Shown piece by piece: positions 11,648-20,816 of a DNA stretch of 64,000 nt. Source of the stretch: an uncultured Eubacteriales bacterium (GTDB lineage: Bacteria; Bacillota; Clostridia; Oscillospirales; CAG-382); contig URVJ01000013.1 in assembly GCA_900551295.1 (NCBI GenBank), positions 1-64,000 on the forward strand, written 5' to 3'. The notes beneath the pieces were generated by a model, which searched no databases, had not been told where the DNA came from, and saw only the letters and a program-made list of their open reading frames with translations. A program made the translations under genes and the position numbers. Each line of letters begins with the position of its first letter. Position 1 is the stretch's first letter.

Positions 11648-12982
11648 TTACGCCTCAATAAGCGTTACGGAATAAGGAGGCAAGGACAAGAAGCCTGTCA
11701 AGCGCTCATCACTTTCGCAAAAGCCGTACATGCCGTCTGTACGCGAAACTTTGCAAGTCTTGTCCGAAAGTTCGGGACAGTCAATATCTAAGCTTATCTG
11801 CGCGTCCGAGTTGTTGACAAGGTATAAAGCGTGGTTTTTTCCGTTTTCTGCGGCAACTGCGTAGACGTTTTTCACGTCGGCGCTGCAATAAAACTGCGTT
11901 CCGAGCTTTCTCAGCTTTGCAAACAGCTTGAAAGCGTAAAACTCGCCTGTCACGGCATATTCTTCGGGATAGCTGCGCGGTATCTTTTCAAAGAACGAAC
12001 CCCACGGCGACAGATCGCCCGCATAGAACTCTGCCTGATCGACAGAACCGTTCTGCATCACGCATAACATGGCGCCTATCTTTGACGCGTGCTTTGCGCT
12101 GCCCTTGTCGAAGTATTCGGGATTCCATTCGTTGAGTATGCTTTCGGTATGAGTAAAGCCGTATCTGTCAAGCTCGCGCCTTGCATATTCCGCGTGCGAC
12201 ACGCTTTGTTCGACCGACGCATACGTGTGCCAGGAAAAGAAGTCAAGCGGAGATCTGTTTTTATCCGAGCTTATAAATTTCAAAAAATCATGGAAAAATT
12301 CTATAAAATACTCGGTTCTCGAAGATGAGTTTGCGGCTTTTACATGGCTGTCGCCGTTTGCGGCATAAAATCCGCAGCTTGCATATCCGCCGAACTTGAT
12401 TTCGGGAAACTGTTCCTTGAGGTAACGTGAAACGACCTTGTAATGTTCAAAGAACTGTTCTTTTGTGCCTTTCCACATAGGATTGTCCTCGATTTTTTCC
12501 TCGTTGTCGGGTTCGTTCCATATCTCAAAATATTCTATGCCGTAATGAAAGCCGTCTGCCCAGCCGCAGTTGTAATGGCGGATTATATTCGCGCATATTC
12601 TTGCCCATTTTGCGTTGTCCTTTGGCGGATATATGTGGTACGCTTTGATTCTGTGACCGTTTTCAATGCTTGCGCCGAGACGGTAGAACGGCTTTACGCC
12701 TATTTTATCAAGCTCACTCAGAAGTCTGTCGGTAAAGGTAAAGTCGTATGACGCGGAATCTTCCTCATCTGCGTTCATATCCGTAAATATGTTTTCGACA
12801 TCGACAAAATGTGTTCCTCCGAAGCTTCCGCCGAAATCGTGCAGCCGGCAAAACGGTACTTCAAGTTCGGCAAACTTTTCAAACAGACTGTAATTGTAAT
12901 AAGATATTATCGGTGCGCAGTTTACGCCGTTTACCGGCTTGATTTTCCCGACATTCTTTTTAAAATCAACGCTCAGAGTCAT
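11648..12982 (-). CDS. GH39-like glycoside hydrolase, cytosolic
   Basis: The 444-residue protein is a clan GH-A type TIM barrel. FEIWNEPDN places the likely acid/base at Glu157 and SILNEWNPE places the likely nucleophile at Glu285, the pattern of GH39 beta-xylosidases and related families. A short beta-rich domain follows from about residue 360. There is no signal peptide, so it would act on imported oligosaccharides. GGAGG lies 8 bases before the ATG. It is transcribed alone from the promoter at 13023-13051. The exact substrate cannot be read from the sequence; GH30 or GH51-like activities remain possible. Confidence 0.75.
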   Translation of the reverse strand: MTLSVDFKKNVGKIKPVNGVNCAPIISYYNYSLFEKFAELEVPFCRLHDFGGSFGGTHFVDVENIFTDMNADEEDSASYDFTFTDRLLSELDKIGVKPFYRLGASIENGHRIKAYHIYPPKDNAKWARICANIIRHYNCGWADGFHYGIEYFEIWNEPDNEEKIEDNPMWKGTKEQFFEHYKVVSRYLKEQFPEIKFGGYASCGFYAANGDSHVKAANSSSRTEYFIEFFHDFLKFISSDKNRSPLDFFSWHTYASVEQSVSHAEYARRELDRYGFTHTESILNEWNPEYFDKGSAKHASKIGAMLCVMQNGSVDQAEFYAGDLSPWGSFFEKIPRSYPEEYAVTGEFYAFKLFAKLRKLGTQFYCSADVKNVYAVAAENGKNHALYLVNNSDAQISLDIDCPELSDKTCKVSRTDGMYGFCESDERLTGFLSLPPYSVTLIEA

Positions 12983-13022
12983 ATACGTTAACCTCCAAAG
13001 AGCAATTTTTCAGTTTAATGCT

Positions 13023-13051
13023 ATGATATATGACCGCGCACATTTTGTCAA
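13023..13051 (-). promoter_or_regulatory. Promoter for the GH39-like gene
   Basis: On the minus strand TTGACA (13046-13051), 17 bases and TATCAT (13023-13028) form a near-consensus promoter. Confidence 0.7.
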
Positions 13052-13084
13052 TGCAGATTAAAGGCGGTTTATAAAATCTGACCC

Positions 13085-14470
13085 TTATCTGTCCGAAATG
13101 CAGGTGTAACCGCGTCTCGGCTGAACGGCCCTGTATGCCGGACGGATTATCTTTCCGGCGTTGATTATTTCTTCAAGCCTGTGCGCACTCCAACCGGAAA
13201 TTCTCGCTATTGCGAAAAGCGGAGTGTAGAGCTCTTTGGGAAGTCCGAGCATTTCATATACAAATCCGCTGTAAAAGTCAATGTTTGCGCTTACGCCCTT
13301 GTACATTTTGCGCTCGCCCGAAATTATCTGCGGAGCAATGCGTTCGACCTTGCTGTAAAGTGCAAATTCATCATTAAGTCCCTTTTCAACCGACAGCTTT
13401 TCGACGAATGTGCGGAATATTGCGGCTCTCGGATCCGAAACCGAGTATACTGCGTGACCGATACCGTAAATAAGACCTGTCTTGTCGAATGCCTCTTTGT
13501 GAAGTATTTTTTCGAGATAATTTCTTACCTCGTCGTCGTCGTTCCAGTCCTTGACATTCTTTTTGATGTCGTCGAACATTCCGCATACCTTTATGTTTGC
13601 GCCGCCGTGTTTAGGACCTTTGAGAGAGCCGAGAGCCGCGGCTATTGCGGAGTATGTGTCGGTTCCCGACGAAGAAACAACGTGCGTTGTAAAGGTTGAA
13701 TTATTTCCTCCGCCGTGTTCGGCGTGGAGGACAAGCGCAAGGTCGAGAATCTGCGCCTCAAGAGGGGTATATTTGCTGTCAAGGCGCAGAAAGTGCAGTA
13801 TGTTCTCGGCAGTCGAGAGAGAAGGATCGGGTTCGTGAATGAAAAAGCTGCGGCTGTTCTTTATATAGTAGTTGTATGAAAGGTAGCTGTAAACCGAGAG
13901 CATGGGGAAGGTAGCTATAAGCTGCAAACACTGGCGCAGAATGTTGGGAACGCTCGTGTCGTTTGGATTGTTGTCGTAGGCGTACAGCGTCAGCACGCTT
14001 CTCGCAAGGGAATTCATGACGTCGGTTGATGGCGCTTTCATTATTATATCTCTTGTAAAGGAATCCGGCAGGGAACGGTAGCTTACAAGTGTGTCGTTGA
14101 ACTTTTTTAGTTCGTCCTTGTTCGGCAGCACGCCGAAAAGCAGAAGATATGTGACTTCCTCAAAGCCGAATCTTCCTTCCCTTACAAATCCGCTTACAAG
14201 ATCTTCTATATCATATCCGCGGTAATACAGCTTGCCCTCGCAAGGCTCTTCCGTACCGTCGGCATTTTTCTTTTTTGAAACGATTTCGCTTATTTCGGTA
14301 AGTCCCGTAAGAACGCCGTTTCCGTTGAGGTCGCGCAGTCCGCGGTTTACCTTGTGCTCAATGTAAAGCTTGGGATTGATTTTGCAATCCGCATTGCAGA
14401 GCTTTGCATATTTTTTAATTTCGGGAGTGATCTCCGAATAATCTCTTTCTTTTTTGATGATCTGCTTCAT
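13085..14470 (-). CDS. Citrate synthase
   Basis: The enzyme condenses acetyl-CoA with oxaloacetate to form citrate, the entry to 2-oxoglutarate and glutamate synthesis. The 461-residue protein has the catalytic triad His252 (AEHGGGN), His288 (GPKHGG) and Asp346 (SDPRA). It is longer than common Gram-positive citrate synthases, with an extra N-terminal segment of about 50 residues. The family GHRVY motif reads GHAVY, which I believe occurs in this long subgroup. ATG 14470 is chosen because GAGGAA precedes it by 4 bases; a GTG at 14488 is the alternative. 2-methylcitrate synthase activity cannot be excluded. Confidence 0.92.
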   Translation of the reverse strand: MKQIIKKERDYSEITPEIKKYAKLCNADCKINPKLYIEHKVNRGLRDLNGNGVLTGLTEISEIVSKKKNADGTEEPCEGKLYYRGYDIEDLVSGFVREGRFGFEEVTYLLLFGVLPNKDELKKFNDTLVSYRSLPDSFTRDIIMKAPSTDVMNSLARSVLTLYAYDNNPNDTSVPNILRQCLQLIATFPMLSVYSYLSYNYYIKNSRSFFIHEPDPSLSTAENILHFLRLDSKYTPLEAQILDLALVLHAEHGGGNNSTFTTHVVSSSGTDTYSAIAAALGSLKGPKHGGANIKVCGMFDDIKKNVKDWNDDDEVRNYLEKILHKEAFDKTGLIYGIGHAVYSVSDPRAAIFRTFVEKLSVEKGLNDEFALYSKVERIAPQIISGERKMYKGVSANIDFYSGFVYEMLGLPKELYTPLFAIARISGWSAHRLEEIINAGKIIRPAYRAVQPRRGYTCISDR

Positions 14471-14511
14471 TGATTTCCTCACTTTCACAAATTATGTCAA
14501 CCTTTTTGTAT

Positions 14512-14540
14512 ATTCTACCATAAAATCAGAAAAAAAACAA
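14512..14540 (-). promoter_or_regulatory. Promoter for citrate synthase
   Basis: On the minus strand TTGTTT (14535-14540) and TAGAAT (14512-14517) are spaced by 17 bases. Confidence 0.5.
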
Positions 14541-14604
14541 TTAACCTTGTGTAAAGACTCCGTTTATTTTCGGCATGGTTTGTCGAAAAACGTAAAATGA
14601 TGAC

Positions 14605-14635
14605 AAAAAACGCTGCAGTGTTTTAAGCCGCAGCG
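14605..14635 (-). terminator. Terminator of the SLH Ig-like protein
   Basis: On the minus strand CGCTGC (14630-14635) and GCAGCG (14611-14616) form a stem followed by six T. It separates this gene from citrate synthase downstream. Confidence 0.7.
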
Positions 14636-14656
14636 CAAAAATTATTTTTTGTTTTT

Positions 14657-17600
14657 TTATCCTATGCTTATCGAAAGCATATAGTTTCTTGTCTGAGAAC
14701 CGTGAGTAAGAGTGATCGGCACGTTAAGGCTTTCTCCGGTAACCGCAATGGATTCCGAAAGTGCGCCGTTCTTAACGGTTTTACCGTTGATTTTGAGCGT
14801 TGTTGCGGAAGATGTAACCTGAACTTTTATCGAGTCGGTACTGTCTATAACCGCTGCGGCAAGGGTTCCGTTTACTACTGCTTCGTACTGGCTGCCGTCT
14901 GCCGCGGTTATTATGAGGGATTCTATTGCAAGATAATCCTTTGCGGATTCGGTGAGAATGTTTTCGGTAAGAGAAATCTTTTTGCCGTCTCCGTCATTGC
15001 ATACAAACTCTGCGATGATCTCGTACTGTGTTTCGGGATTAAGCTCGTCTATTGTAACGGATTTGTCCGTGCCTTCGCGCATAAGTACGTTGGTAAGTCT
15101 TGTTACGGTCTTGCCGGTTGAAGAATTCTTGTATTTAAGCGTGAGCTTTCCGTCAGCATATGCGGTAAAGTCTATTTCAACGCTTGTGTCGGCAGCATCT
15201 CCCACGTTCATTTCAAACGCAAGAGGCGTGGTTATGTTCTGGGAGAGAGACGCCGACTTTGTACCCGACGCGGATTCTACATAAGCCTTAACGGTGTAAG
15301 AGGTCTTGGGATTGAGACCGGTGAGAACAACGGTCTTGGCAGTTCCTGCGGTAATGGGAAATTCCTTTGTTACGGTCGGGTTGCCCGAAGAGGTTGCGGT
15401 AAGAATAAGCGTGCCGCCGGTGTTGCTTGTCGCCGAGAAAGACGCGCTTGCGGCAGTTACGTTGCCGAGAGTAAACTTGGTAAGCGTGGGAACACCGTCG
15501 TTTGTCTTGAAGTAAATTGTCTTGCCGGTAACCTTGGTGTCGTCGGCATACTGGAACTTGTTTGAGGGAAGAACAACGTAGTAGTTTGTCGCCTTGTCAA
15601 GTTCGGTACCTGGAGTAAGAGTTATGGTCTTTCCGTCAGTGCTTATTGCAGCGGTATAGGAAACAACGGTGCCGGAGGACGAGCCTTTTCTTAATTTGAT
15701 GTTGTCGGTGATGTAGGTCTTTGTAACCGTACCGCCGCCGTATCTGTAAACTTTGCTTTCAAAGGTTATCGCAATATTGGTGTTTGTGGATATTCCGGTC
15801 GCTTTGTTTTCGGGGGTGAAGGTAACGTCCTTGTTTACCGACGCGCCTGTTGTAAATGTTGCGGAAGCCTTGGGATTAAGGTTTTCCTTGCTGTCCGAGA
15901 GAGAACCTTCGACGATTACTATGCAGTAATCTGTGTTGCCGTCGAGATAATCGTCGGGTTTTACGGTAAAGGTGCGTTTATCGGAACTCATTGTTACGGA
16001 AAATCCTACGGATTCGCCGTTTTCATTGTTCTTGTGCAGCTCTATTACGTTGTTTGCAAGATATGTTGTCGTAAGAGCCGACATATTGGGTCTGTAAACA
16101 TACTCGCCGAACATTATTTGAATCTTGGACTTTACGTCAACGTCGTCGGTACCGTCTGCGGGAGTAAATTCGGGAATAAGTACGGAGCTTGTCGAGAAAT
16201 ATGTGCTTGACGCCGAGTTATATTTGCCGGATTCGTTATACAGGGTCTTGTTCTTGAGAACTACGTAGTATCTGAAGTCTGAGAGCAGCTCTGTTTTTGG
16301 CGAAAGGGTTATTGTTCTTCTGTCGTTGCTTACGCTTACGTCGCAGGCAATTACCGCGCCTGTTGCGGTGCTGCGTCGGAGAAGCACTACCTCATTCTTT
16401 TTAATGTACTCTGCGGTTATCGGAACACGTGTTAAGGAAGTGGTGCCTGCGGTATACAGCGGATCGCTGAAAGTAAGGGTAATATCGGTTGAAGTTGATA
16501 CGCCCGTCTTTCCCGAAGAGGGAGTTACAACGGGAGCCATTGCGGCAGCTGTTGTGAAGTAGAACGAATACTTTTCGTTTATAGCCTTTCCGACAGAGCC
16601 TTTGAGCGTGCCTTCGTTTACTATTACATAGTACTTTGTGCTCTTTGCAAGCTCTTCGTCGGGAACAACGGTGATAACCTTTTTGTCGTTGCTGATGGTT
16701 GCCGAGAAGTTGACCTGAGTACCTGAGGACGAGCCTTTTCTGAATTCGATTACGGAAGCCATGAGATATGCCGAAGAAAGCGCGGTTCCGTTGGTACGTG
16801 TGAGAGCCTCGTCAAATTCAAGCTTGATCTCGGGCATCGTGGAAACGCCGGTGGAGGCGTTTACGGGAGATACTGTCGGAATAAGCGTATTTGAGGTGGT
16901 GAAATAGGAAGATGTCTTTGATATTTTTGTGCCGCTTGAGTCGGTGAAGTATCCGGAATTGATTATTACGTAATATTTTGTATTTGCCTCAAGATTTTCA
17001 GCGGGAGTTATTGTTATAACTCTCTTTGTGGAGTTTATTTCAGCGTTAAAGTCTACGTTTGCGCCGCTTGACGAGCCTTTTCTGAGTTCAACGGCGCCGG
17101 AACTGATGTAAGTTGAGTTGACTGCGGTGGAGGAATTCTGTCTCTTTATTGCGCTGCTGAAAGTGATCTTGATTTCTGCGGTCTGTTCAACGTCGGTAGC
17201 TGCGCGCTTGGGCGAGAACTTAATATCTGCCGAAGTGTCTCCGTCGTCGCTGCTGTCTGAGCCTGTCGTGAAGTACGATACTATCTCAGAGTTTGTGTCG
17301 TCATTTGAATTGTATAAAGTTTTTGCGTCAATGACAAGATAGTATTTTGTATTTTCCGAAAGGTCGGATATCGGCTTTATGGTAAACGAACGGGTTGAAG
17401 TCGATGTAACCGTGTATGAAACCGAAGTTCCGGTCTTGGACGAACGTCTGAGTTTTACATGGTTCTTGATATAGGTCGTTGTAAGACTGTCGCCGTTTGA
17501 ATTATATACCGCTTTGCTGAACGATACGGTAATGGAGGGCGTTGTGCTTACTTTTGTCTTTGCGTTTGCGGGAGTGATTACGGGAGAAGAAAGACTGCCG

Positions 17601-18889
17601 TCTGCGGTGTTGTACGAAGAATCGTCGTTTGTCTTTCCGGTGAGCTTTTCGGGCTTTGTTTCGTAGGTAATTCCGCTTACGGCGTTGTACGCGGATTTAA
17701 TTCTGCCGGTGCCTTCAAAGCTTACCTTTGATTTTACGTTTGCGCTGTCAACGGTAACATTCTTTGAGAGGGTAATTGTCGCGCCTGCGCAGTCGGAGCC
17801 TATTTCAAGTTCTTTTATGTCGCCGTCCTGAATCACGAGGTTTGATTTGCCGGAAACGTTTATCTTGTCCGCAGTGCCGCTAAGCTTGATTATTGCGGAT
17901 TTATTTACGTTTATAACCGGGAAGTTTCCGTCGAGAACGACAGTGCCTCCATAGAGATCGCTGCCGGAGAGTTCCACGGCTGAAAATCCGTCACCGTCAA
18001 GTTCGGCGGGAGAAGAAAGCTTTGTAAGACCTGAAACTGCGGAATTTCTGTCGAGCTTTACGGTGTTGTCCGAACCGCCGACGTTCATGTTTACGGCAGA
18101 TGTCGAATAGAACGATGTTTCCACACTGTCACCGTCGATTGTTACCAAACCTAAGATACGGCAGTTGTTAAAGCGTATTTCGGCGTCCGAAAGCTTTGAG
18201 TTGTAAACTATATTGTCCGTGAAAAGTATTTCGGAGAAAGTAGCCGAACCGCCTTTTACGGTAAGGTCGCCGTTATAGACGTTTTCGTTTTCTACAAATT
18301 CGTATATAAGCTTTGCTGCCTGCGCTCTTGTAAGGTTTGCGGCAGGAAGAAAACGGGACTTTTCGTCGCCTGTTATGTAACCTTTTGCGGCAACCGAGCT
18401 TACGGCGTCGCGCGCCCAGTCGGCAATTAAAGAATTATCTGTGAATTTGCGCAGTTCAAAGGTGTCGTTTGTCGGAACGGAAATTCTGTAAAGGATAACC
18501 GCGGCTTCCTGTCTTGAAATAAGATTTTTGGGACGGAATGTGCCGTCGGAATATCCGCTTACATAACCTGCGTAAACGGCTTTCTGAACTTCGCCGTAGT
18601 ACCAGTCAAATCTCGATACGTCCGAGAAGGTCGAAGCTTTTCTCGAAGAGATCTTTACGGCGTTGTTTATCATTTTTGAAAATTCTGCTCTTGTAACCGT
18701 GCCGTCCGGCTTGAAAGTACCGTCGGTGTAGCCGTTGATATAGCCTTTGTCAACGCCGTATTCGATGTACTTCTTTGCCCAGTGACCGTTTATGTCGGTC
18801 AGTCTTGCGGCAGATGCGCCGATACACAGCGATACGGTGAGAGCTGCAGCCGTTATGGCGAGATACAGAGCTTTACGGAGGGATTTCAT
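14657..18889 (-). CDS. S-layer (SLH) protein with six Ig-like repeats
   Basis: This is a large secreted cell-surface protein of 1410 residues. The signal peptide is about residues 1-28 with an ASA-A type end. Three SLH domains follow (about 30-80, 87-140, 147-200); such domains bind secondary wall polymers. A repetitive beta-rich segment (about 205-410) precedes six tandem Ig-like repeats of about 105 residues (roughly 435-1090), similar to the bacterial SbsA/Big_5 type. Each repeat carries a variant of LRKGSSSG and ends in YFTT. Two fibronectin-like modules and a C-terminal cadherin-like sandwich ending at the stop complete it. The start at 18889 fits the signal peptide and has GAAAGGAAAG upstream. 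The role is probably structural or adhesive. Confidence 0.88.
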   Translation of the reverse strand: MKSLRKALYLAITAAALTVSLCIGASAARLTDINGHWAKKYIEYGVDKGYINGYTDGTFKPDGTVTRAEFSKMINNAVKISSRKASTFSDVSRFDWYYGEVQKAVYAGYVSGYSDGTFRPKNLISRQEAAVILYRISVPTNDTFELRKFTDNSLIADWARDAVSSVAAKGYITGDEKSRFLPAANLTRAQAAKLIYEFVENENVYNGDLTVKGGSATFSEILFTDNIVYNSKLSDAEIRFNNCRILGLVTIDGDSVETSFYSTSAVNMNVGGSDNTVKLDRNSAVSGLTKLSSPAELDGDGFSAVELSGSDLYGGTVVLDGNFPVINVNKSAIIKLSGTADKINVSGKSNLVIQDGDIKELEIGSDCAGATITLSKNVTVDSANVKSKVSFEGTGRIKSAYNAVSGITYETKPEKLTGKTNDDSSYNTADGSLSSPVITPANAKTKVSTTPSITVSFSKAVYNSNGDSLTTTYIKNHVKLRRSSKTGTSVSYTVTSTSTRSFTIKPISDLSENTKYYLVIDAKTLYNSNDDTNSEIVSYFTTGSDSSDDGDTSADIKFSPKRAATDVEQTAEIKITFSSAIKRQNSSTAVNSTYISSGAVELRKGSSSGANVDFNAEINSTKRVITITPAENLEANTKYYVIINSGYFTDSSGTKISKTSSYFTTSNTLIPTVSPVNASTGVSTMPEIKLEFDEALTRTNGTALSSAYLMASVIEFRKGSSSGTQVNFSATISNDKKVITVVPDEELAKSTKYYVIVNEGTLKGSVGKAINEKYSFYFTTAAAMAPVVTPSSGKTGVSTSTDITLTFSDPLYTAGTTSLTRVPITAEYIKKNEVVLLRRSTATGAVIACDVSVSNDRRTITLSPKTELLSDFRYYVVLKNKTLYNESGKYNSASSTYFSTSSVLIPEFTPADGTDDVDVKSKIQIMFGEYVYRPNMSALTTTYLANNVIELHKNNENGESVGFSVTMSSDKRTFTVKPDDYLDGNTDYCIVIVEGSLSDSKENLNPKASATFTTGASVNKDVTFTPENKATGISTNTNIAITFESKVYRYGGGTVTKTYITDNIKLRKGSSSGTVVSYTAAISTDGKTITLTPGTELDKATNYYVVLPSNKFQYADDTKVTGKTIYFKTNDGVPTLTKFTLGNVTAASASFSATSNTGGTLILTATSSGNPTVTKEFPITAGTAKTVVLTGLNPKTSYTVKAYVESASGTKSASLSQNITTPLAFEMNVGDAADTSVEIDFTAYADGKLTLKYKNSSTGKTVTRLTNVLMREGTDKSVTIDELNPETQYEIIAEFVCNDGDGKKISLTENILTESAKDYLAIESLIITAADGSQYEAVVNGTLAAAVIDSTDSIKVQVTSSATTLKINGKTVKNGALSESIAVTGESLNVPITLTHGSQTRNYMLSISIG

Positions 18890-18946
18890 AAAATCTTTCC
18901 TTTCATTATGTAAACTGATTTTACTTATATTGATATAACTACTAAT

Positions 18947-18975
18947 ATAATACACCATATTTAGTATTTGCACAA
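18947..18975 (-). promoter_or_regulatory. Possible promoter for the SLH Ig-like protein
   Basis: On the minus strand TTGTGC (18970-18975) and TATTAT (18947-18952) are separated by 17 bases. The -35 is poor, so this is tentative. Confidence 0.35.
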
Positions 18976-19165
18976 GAGTTTTTCGACAATTTTTTTCTTA
19001 ATTTTCCTTAGTTTTTGCCGTCTGAAAGCAAAACTTATGCAAGGCTGGTTTTAATGACTGAAATTTGTGTCATTACACTGGAATTTGACGAAAAGCGAGG
19101 ATAAAAGTTCCGTTGCGCGGCACAAAAAATGTCCGTTTTTACAAATTTCGTAAATTGCCGTGTTT

Positions 19166-19195
19166 TTAACAAAATATACGTTTACCGCATATAAT
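19166..19195 (+). promoter_or_regulatory. Possible promoter for the lipase-like gene
   Basis: TTAACA (19166-19171) and TATAAT (19190-19195) are spaced by 18 bases. The transcript would start almost at the ribosome binding site, giving a very short leader, so this is tentative. Confidence 0.4.
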
Positions 19196-19213
19196 TTTGT
19201 TGGAGTGATGCAA

Positions 19214-19876
19214 ATGTTTAAAGAACGTCTTACGGAAGATCTCAATTACTGCGCACAGATCTATAACGGCTGCGTGCCGTTTTGCGGCGGCACTACATAT
19301 TCGTGGGCAAACGATACGGAATACTGCGTGAATATCAAAAATAATACCGTGACGATAGTATTTCGCGGAACGGACAGCAAAAAAGAGTGGCTGTCAAATC
19401 TCGCATTTTGCAAAAAGGTCATACCTTACGGGAACTACGAGTCGGAGGTGCGTGTTCACGGCGGTTTTATAACCGCATACAAAAACCAGCTCGTGCGTGA
19501 CAGAATACATTCTCTGATTTCCGACAAGCCCTGTAAAATCGAAGTTACCGGACATTCACGCGGCGCGGCGCTTGCGGTGCTGTGCGCAGTTGACTTGCAG
19601 TACAACTTTCCCGACAAGAGTATAAGCGTCACGACCTACGGCTGTCCGAGAGTGGGAAATGCGGCGTTTGCAAAGTCGTACAACAGGCGCGTCACCGATA
19701 CCGTGAGGGTCGAAAACGGCAATGACATTGTTACAAAAGTTCCACCGGCTATTTTCGGTTTCCGTCATGTCGGCGCAAGATTCGGCGTCGGCAACACAAG
19801 GCTGCCTTTCCTTTTTTCTTTTAACGCTCATTACCCTGTGCAATACCTTAAAGGCATTATAAACAGGTTATACTGA
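19214..19876 (+). CDS. Lipase class 3 family alpha/beta hydrolase
   Basis: The 220-residue protein has the lipase-3 layout: VTIVFRGTDS near residue 46, the nucleophile elbow GHSRGAA with Ser115, Asp171 in NGNDIVTKVPP and His185 in RHVG. Family members hydrolyse ester bonds of lipids. No signal peptide is visible, so it may act inside the cell. ATG 19214 is chosen over ATG 19208 because GGAG (19202-19205) is at the right distance. The gene stands alone. The native substrate is unknown. Confidence 0.8.
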   Translation: MFKERLTEDLNYCAQIYNGCVPFCGGTTYSWANDTEYCVNIKNNTVTIVFRGTDSKKEWLSNLAFCKKVIPYGNYESEVRVHGGFITAYKNQLVRDRIHSLISDKPCKIEVTGHSRGAALAVLCAVDLQYNFPDKSISVTTYGCPRVGNAAFAKSYNRRVTDTVRVENGNDIVTKVPPAIFGFRHVGARFGVGNTRLPFLFSFNAHYPVQYLKGIINRLY

Positions 19877-19969
19877 AAGATGTTTTGCGGTTGACTGACT
19901 TTAGATTATTTGGGGCTGAAAAAGGCAATTCACTGCCATGTGCAAGTCTATTCTCCAACTTTTCGAATG

Positions 19970-20060
19970 CTTTTCTCCGTAGAAAAGCGTCAGTATAAAG
20001 TCGTACTTTGAAGAAAGTTACCCGTTTCAGCCTAAAACCGGTAAAAATGGTCTAAAGTAG
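19970..20060 (+). repeat. Dispersed two-hairpin intergenic repeat, copy B
   Basis: Hairpin 1 is CTTTTC-TCCGTA-GAAAAG (19970-19987). After 5 bases comes the second hairpin AAAGT-CGT-ACTTT in a conserved block (19993-20012). The region 19970-20038 aligns without gaps to 38-106. It sits about 95 bases after the lipase stop and about 40 bases before the -35 box of the LUD promoter, in the same orientation as copy A relative to its downstream gene. Confidence 0.6.
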
Positions 20061-20100
20061 CCCGTAATTCGCTTTAAAAAGAAGTTGTTTCGCACGCTTG

Positions 20101-20129
20101 TTGACTTGTACATAAATTAGTGGTAAAAT
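20101..20129 (+). promoter_or_regulatory. Promoter for the LUD-trmL-M50-scpA operon
   Basis: TTGACT (20101-20106), 17 bases and TAAAAT (20124-20129), with TG one base upstream, form a good extended -10 promoter. Confidence 0.65.
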
Positions 20130-20166
20130 CATAGTAATAAAAACTTTCTCCGGGAGCGTGAAAAGT

Positions 20167-20814
20167 ATGGATAAAAATAAATATGATATAATAAGACTTC
20201 GCATGGAAAGAACGGCGCAGGCGCTGCGTAATAATAATATGTACTGTGAGTGCGCGGATAATTGTGAGGAGGCGCTCGAACTCGTTTCGTCGCTTATAAA
20301 TCCCGGCGATACCGTCGGTGTGGGAGGCTCTATGACGCTGTTTGAATCGGGCGTAATCGAATTGCTGCGCTCGGGCTCGTATAATTTTCTCGATAGATAC
20401 GAAAAGGGGCTGTCGGCTGAGCAGATAGGAAAGATATATCGCGAATGTTTCAGCGCCGACTGCTATATAATGAGTACAAACGCCGTAACGGAACGCGGAG
20501 AACTGTATAACGTGGACGGTAACGGAAACAGAGTGGCGGCTCTTACGTTCGGCCCGAACAGCGTTATAGTAATTGCAGGATATAATAAGATAGTGCGTGA
20601 TCTTGATGAAGCTAAAAAGCGCGTCTGTGAGATAGCTGCTCCGGCAAACGCCGTAAGACTCGGACTCGATACGCCGTGTACACAGGCAGGACGGTGTCTT
20701 AACTGCTCGTCGGATAAACGTATATGCGTGTCAAGCGTTGTTACCGGCAGACAGCAGCTCAGACAAAAGGACAGAATAAAGGTAATACTTGTCGGTGAGG
20801 AGCTCGGATATTAA
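20167..20814 (+). CDS. LUD domain protein (LutC/YkgG-like)
   Basis: The 215-residue protein matches the LUD (DUF162) fold: GDTVGVGGSMTLFESGVIE near residue 45 and TFGPNSVIVIAGYNKIVRD near residue 140. In LutABC systems this domain belongs to the lactate oxidation complex, but stand-alone copies like this one have no known function. A cysteine-rich segment near the end (TPCTQAGRCLNCSS then ICVS) could bind metal or an iron-sulfur cluster; that is inference. GGGAG lies about 10 bases before ATG 20167. It is the first gene of a tight operon, with only 2 bases before trmL. No lutA or lutB is present nearby. Confidence 0.8.
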   Translation: MDKNKYDIIRLRMERTAQALRNNNMYCECADNCEEALELVSSLINPGDTVGVGGSMTLFESGVIELLRSGSYNFLDRYEKGLSAEQIGKIYRECFSADCYIMSTNAVTERGELYNVDGNGNRVAALTFGPNSVIVIAGYNKIVRDLDEAKKRVCEIAAPANAVRLGLDTPCTQAGRCLNCSSDKRICVSSVVTGRQQLRQKDRIKVILVGEELGY

Positions 20815-20816
20815 TA

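Larger units (their letters stand above)
18890..19213. other. Divergent intergenic region, SLH protein / lipase
   Basis: No gene is seen. The left part is the AT-rich upstream region of the SLH gene, with a weak promoter candidate (18947-18975, minus). The right part has a candidate promoter for the lipase-like gene (19166-19195, plus). The middle shows no clear structure. Confidence 0.5.

Noticed and set aside
15600..17200. Regularly spaced similar DNA words suggesting a CRISPR-like array
   Set aside because: The words encode the LRKGSSSG patch of Ig-like repeats in one long reading frame; spacing is about 315 bases and they are not direct CRISPR repeats.
20167..20814. Lactate utilisation operon (lutABC)
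   Set aside because: Only a stand-alone LUD protein is present; no lutA or lutB neighbours, and the downstream genes are trmL, M50 and scpA.
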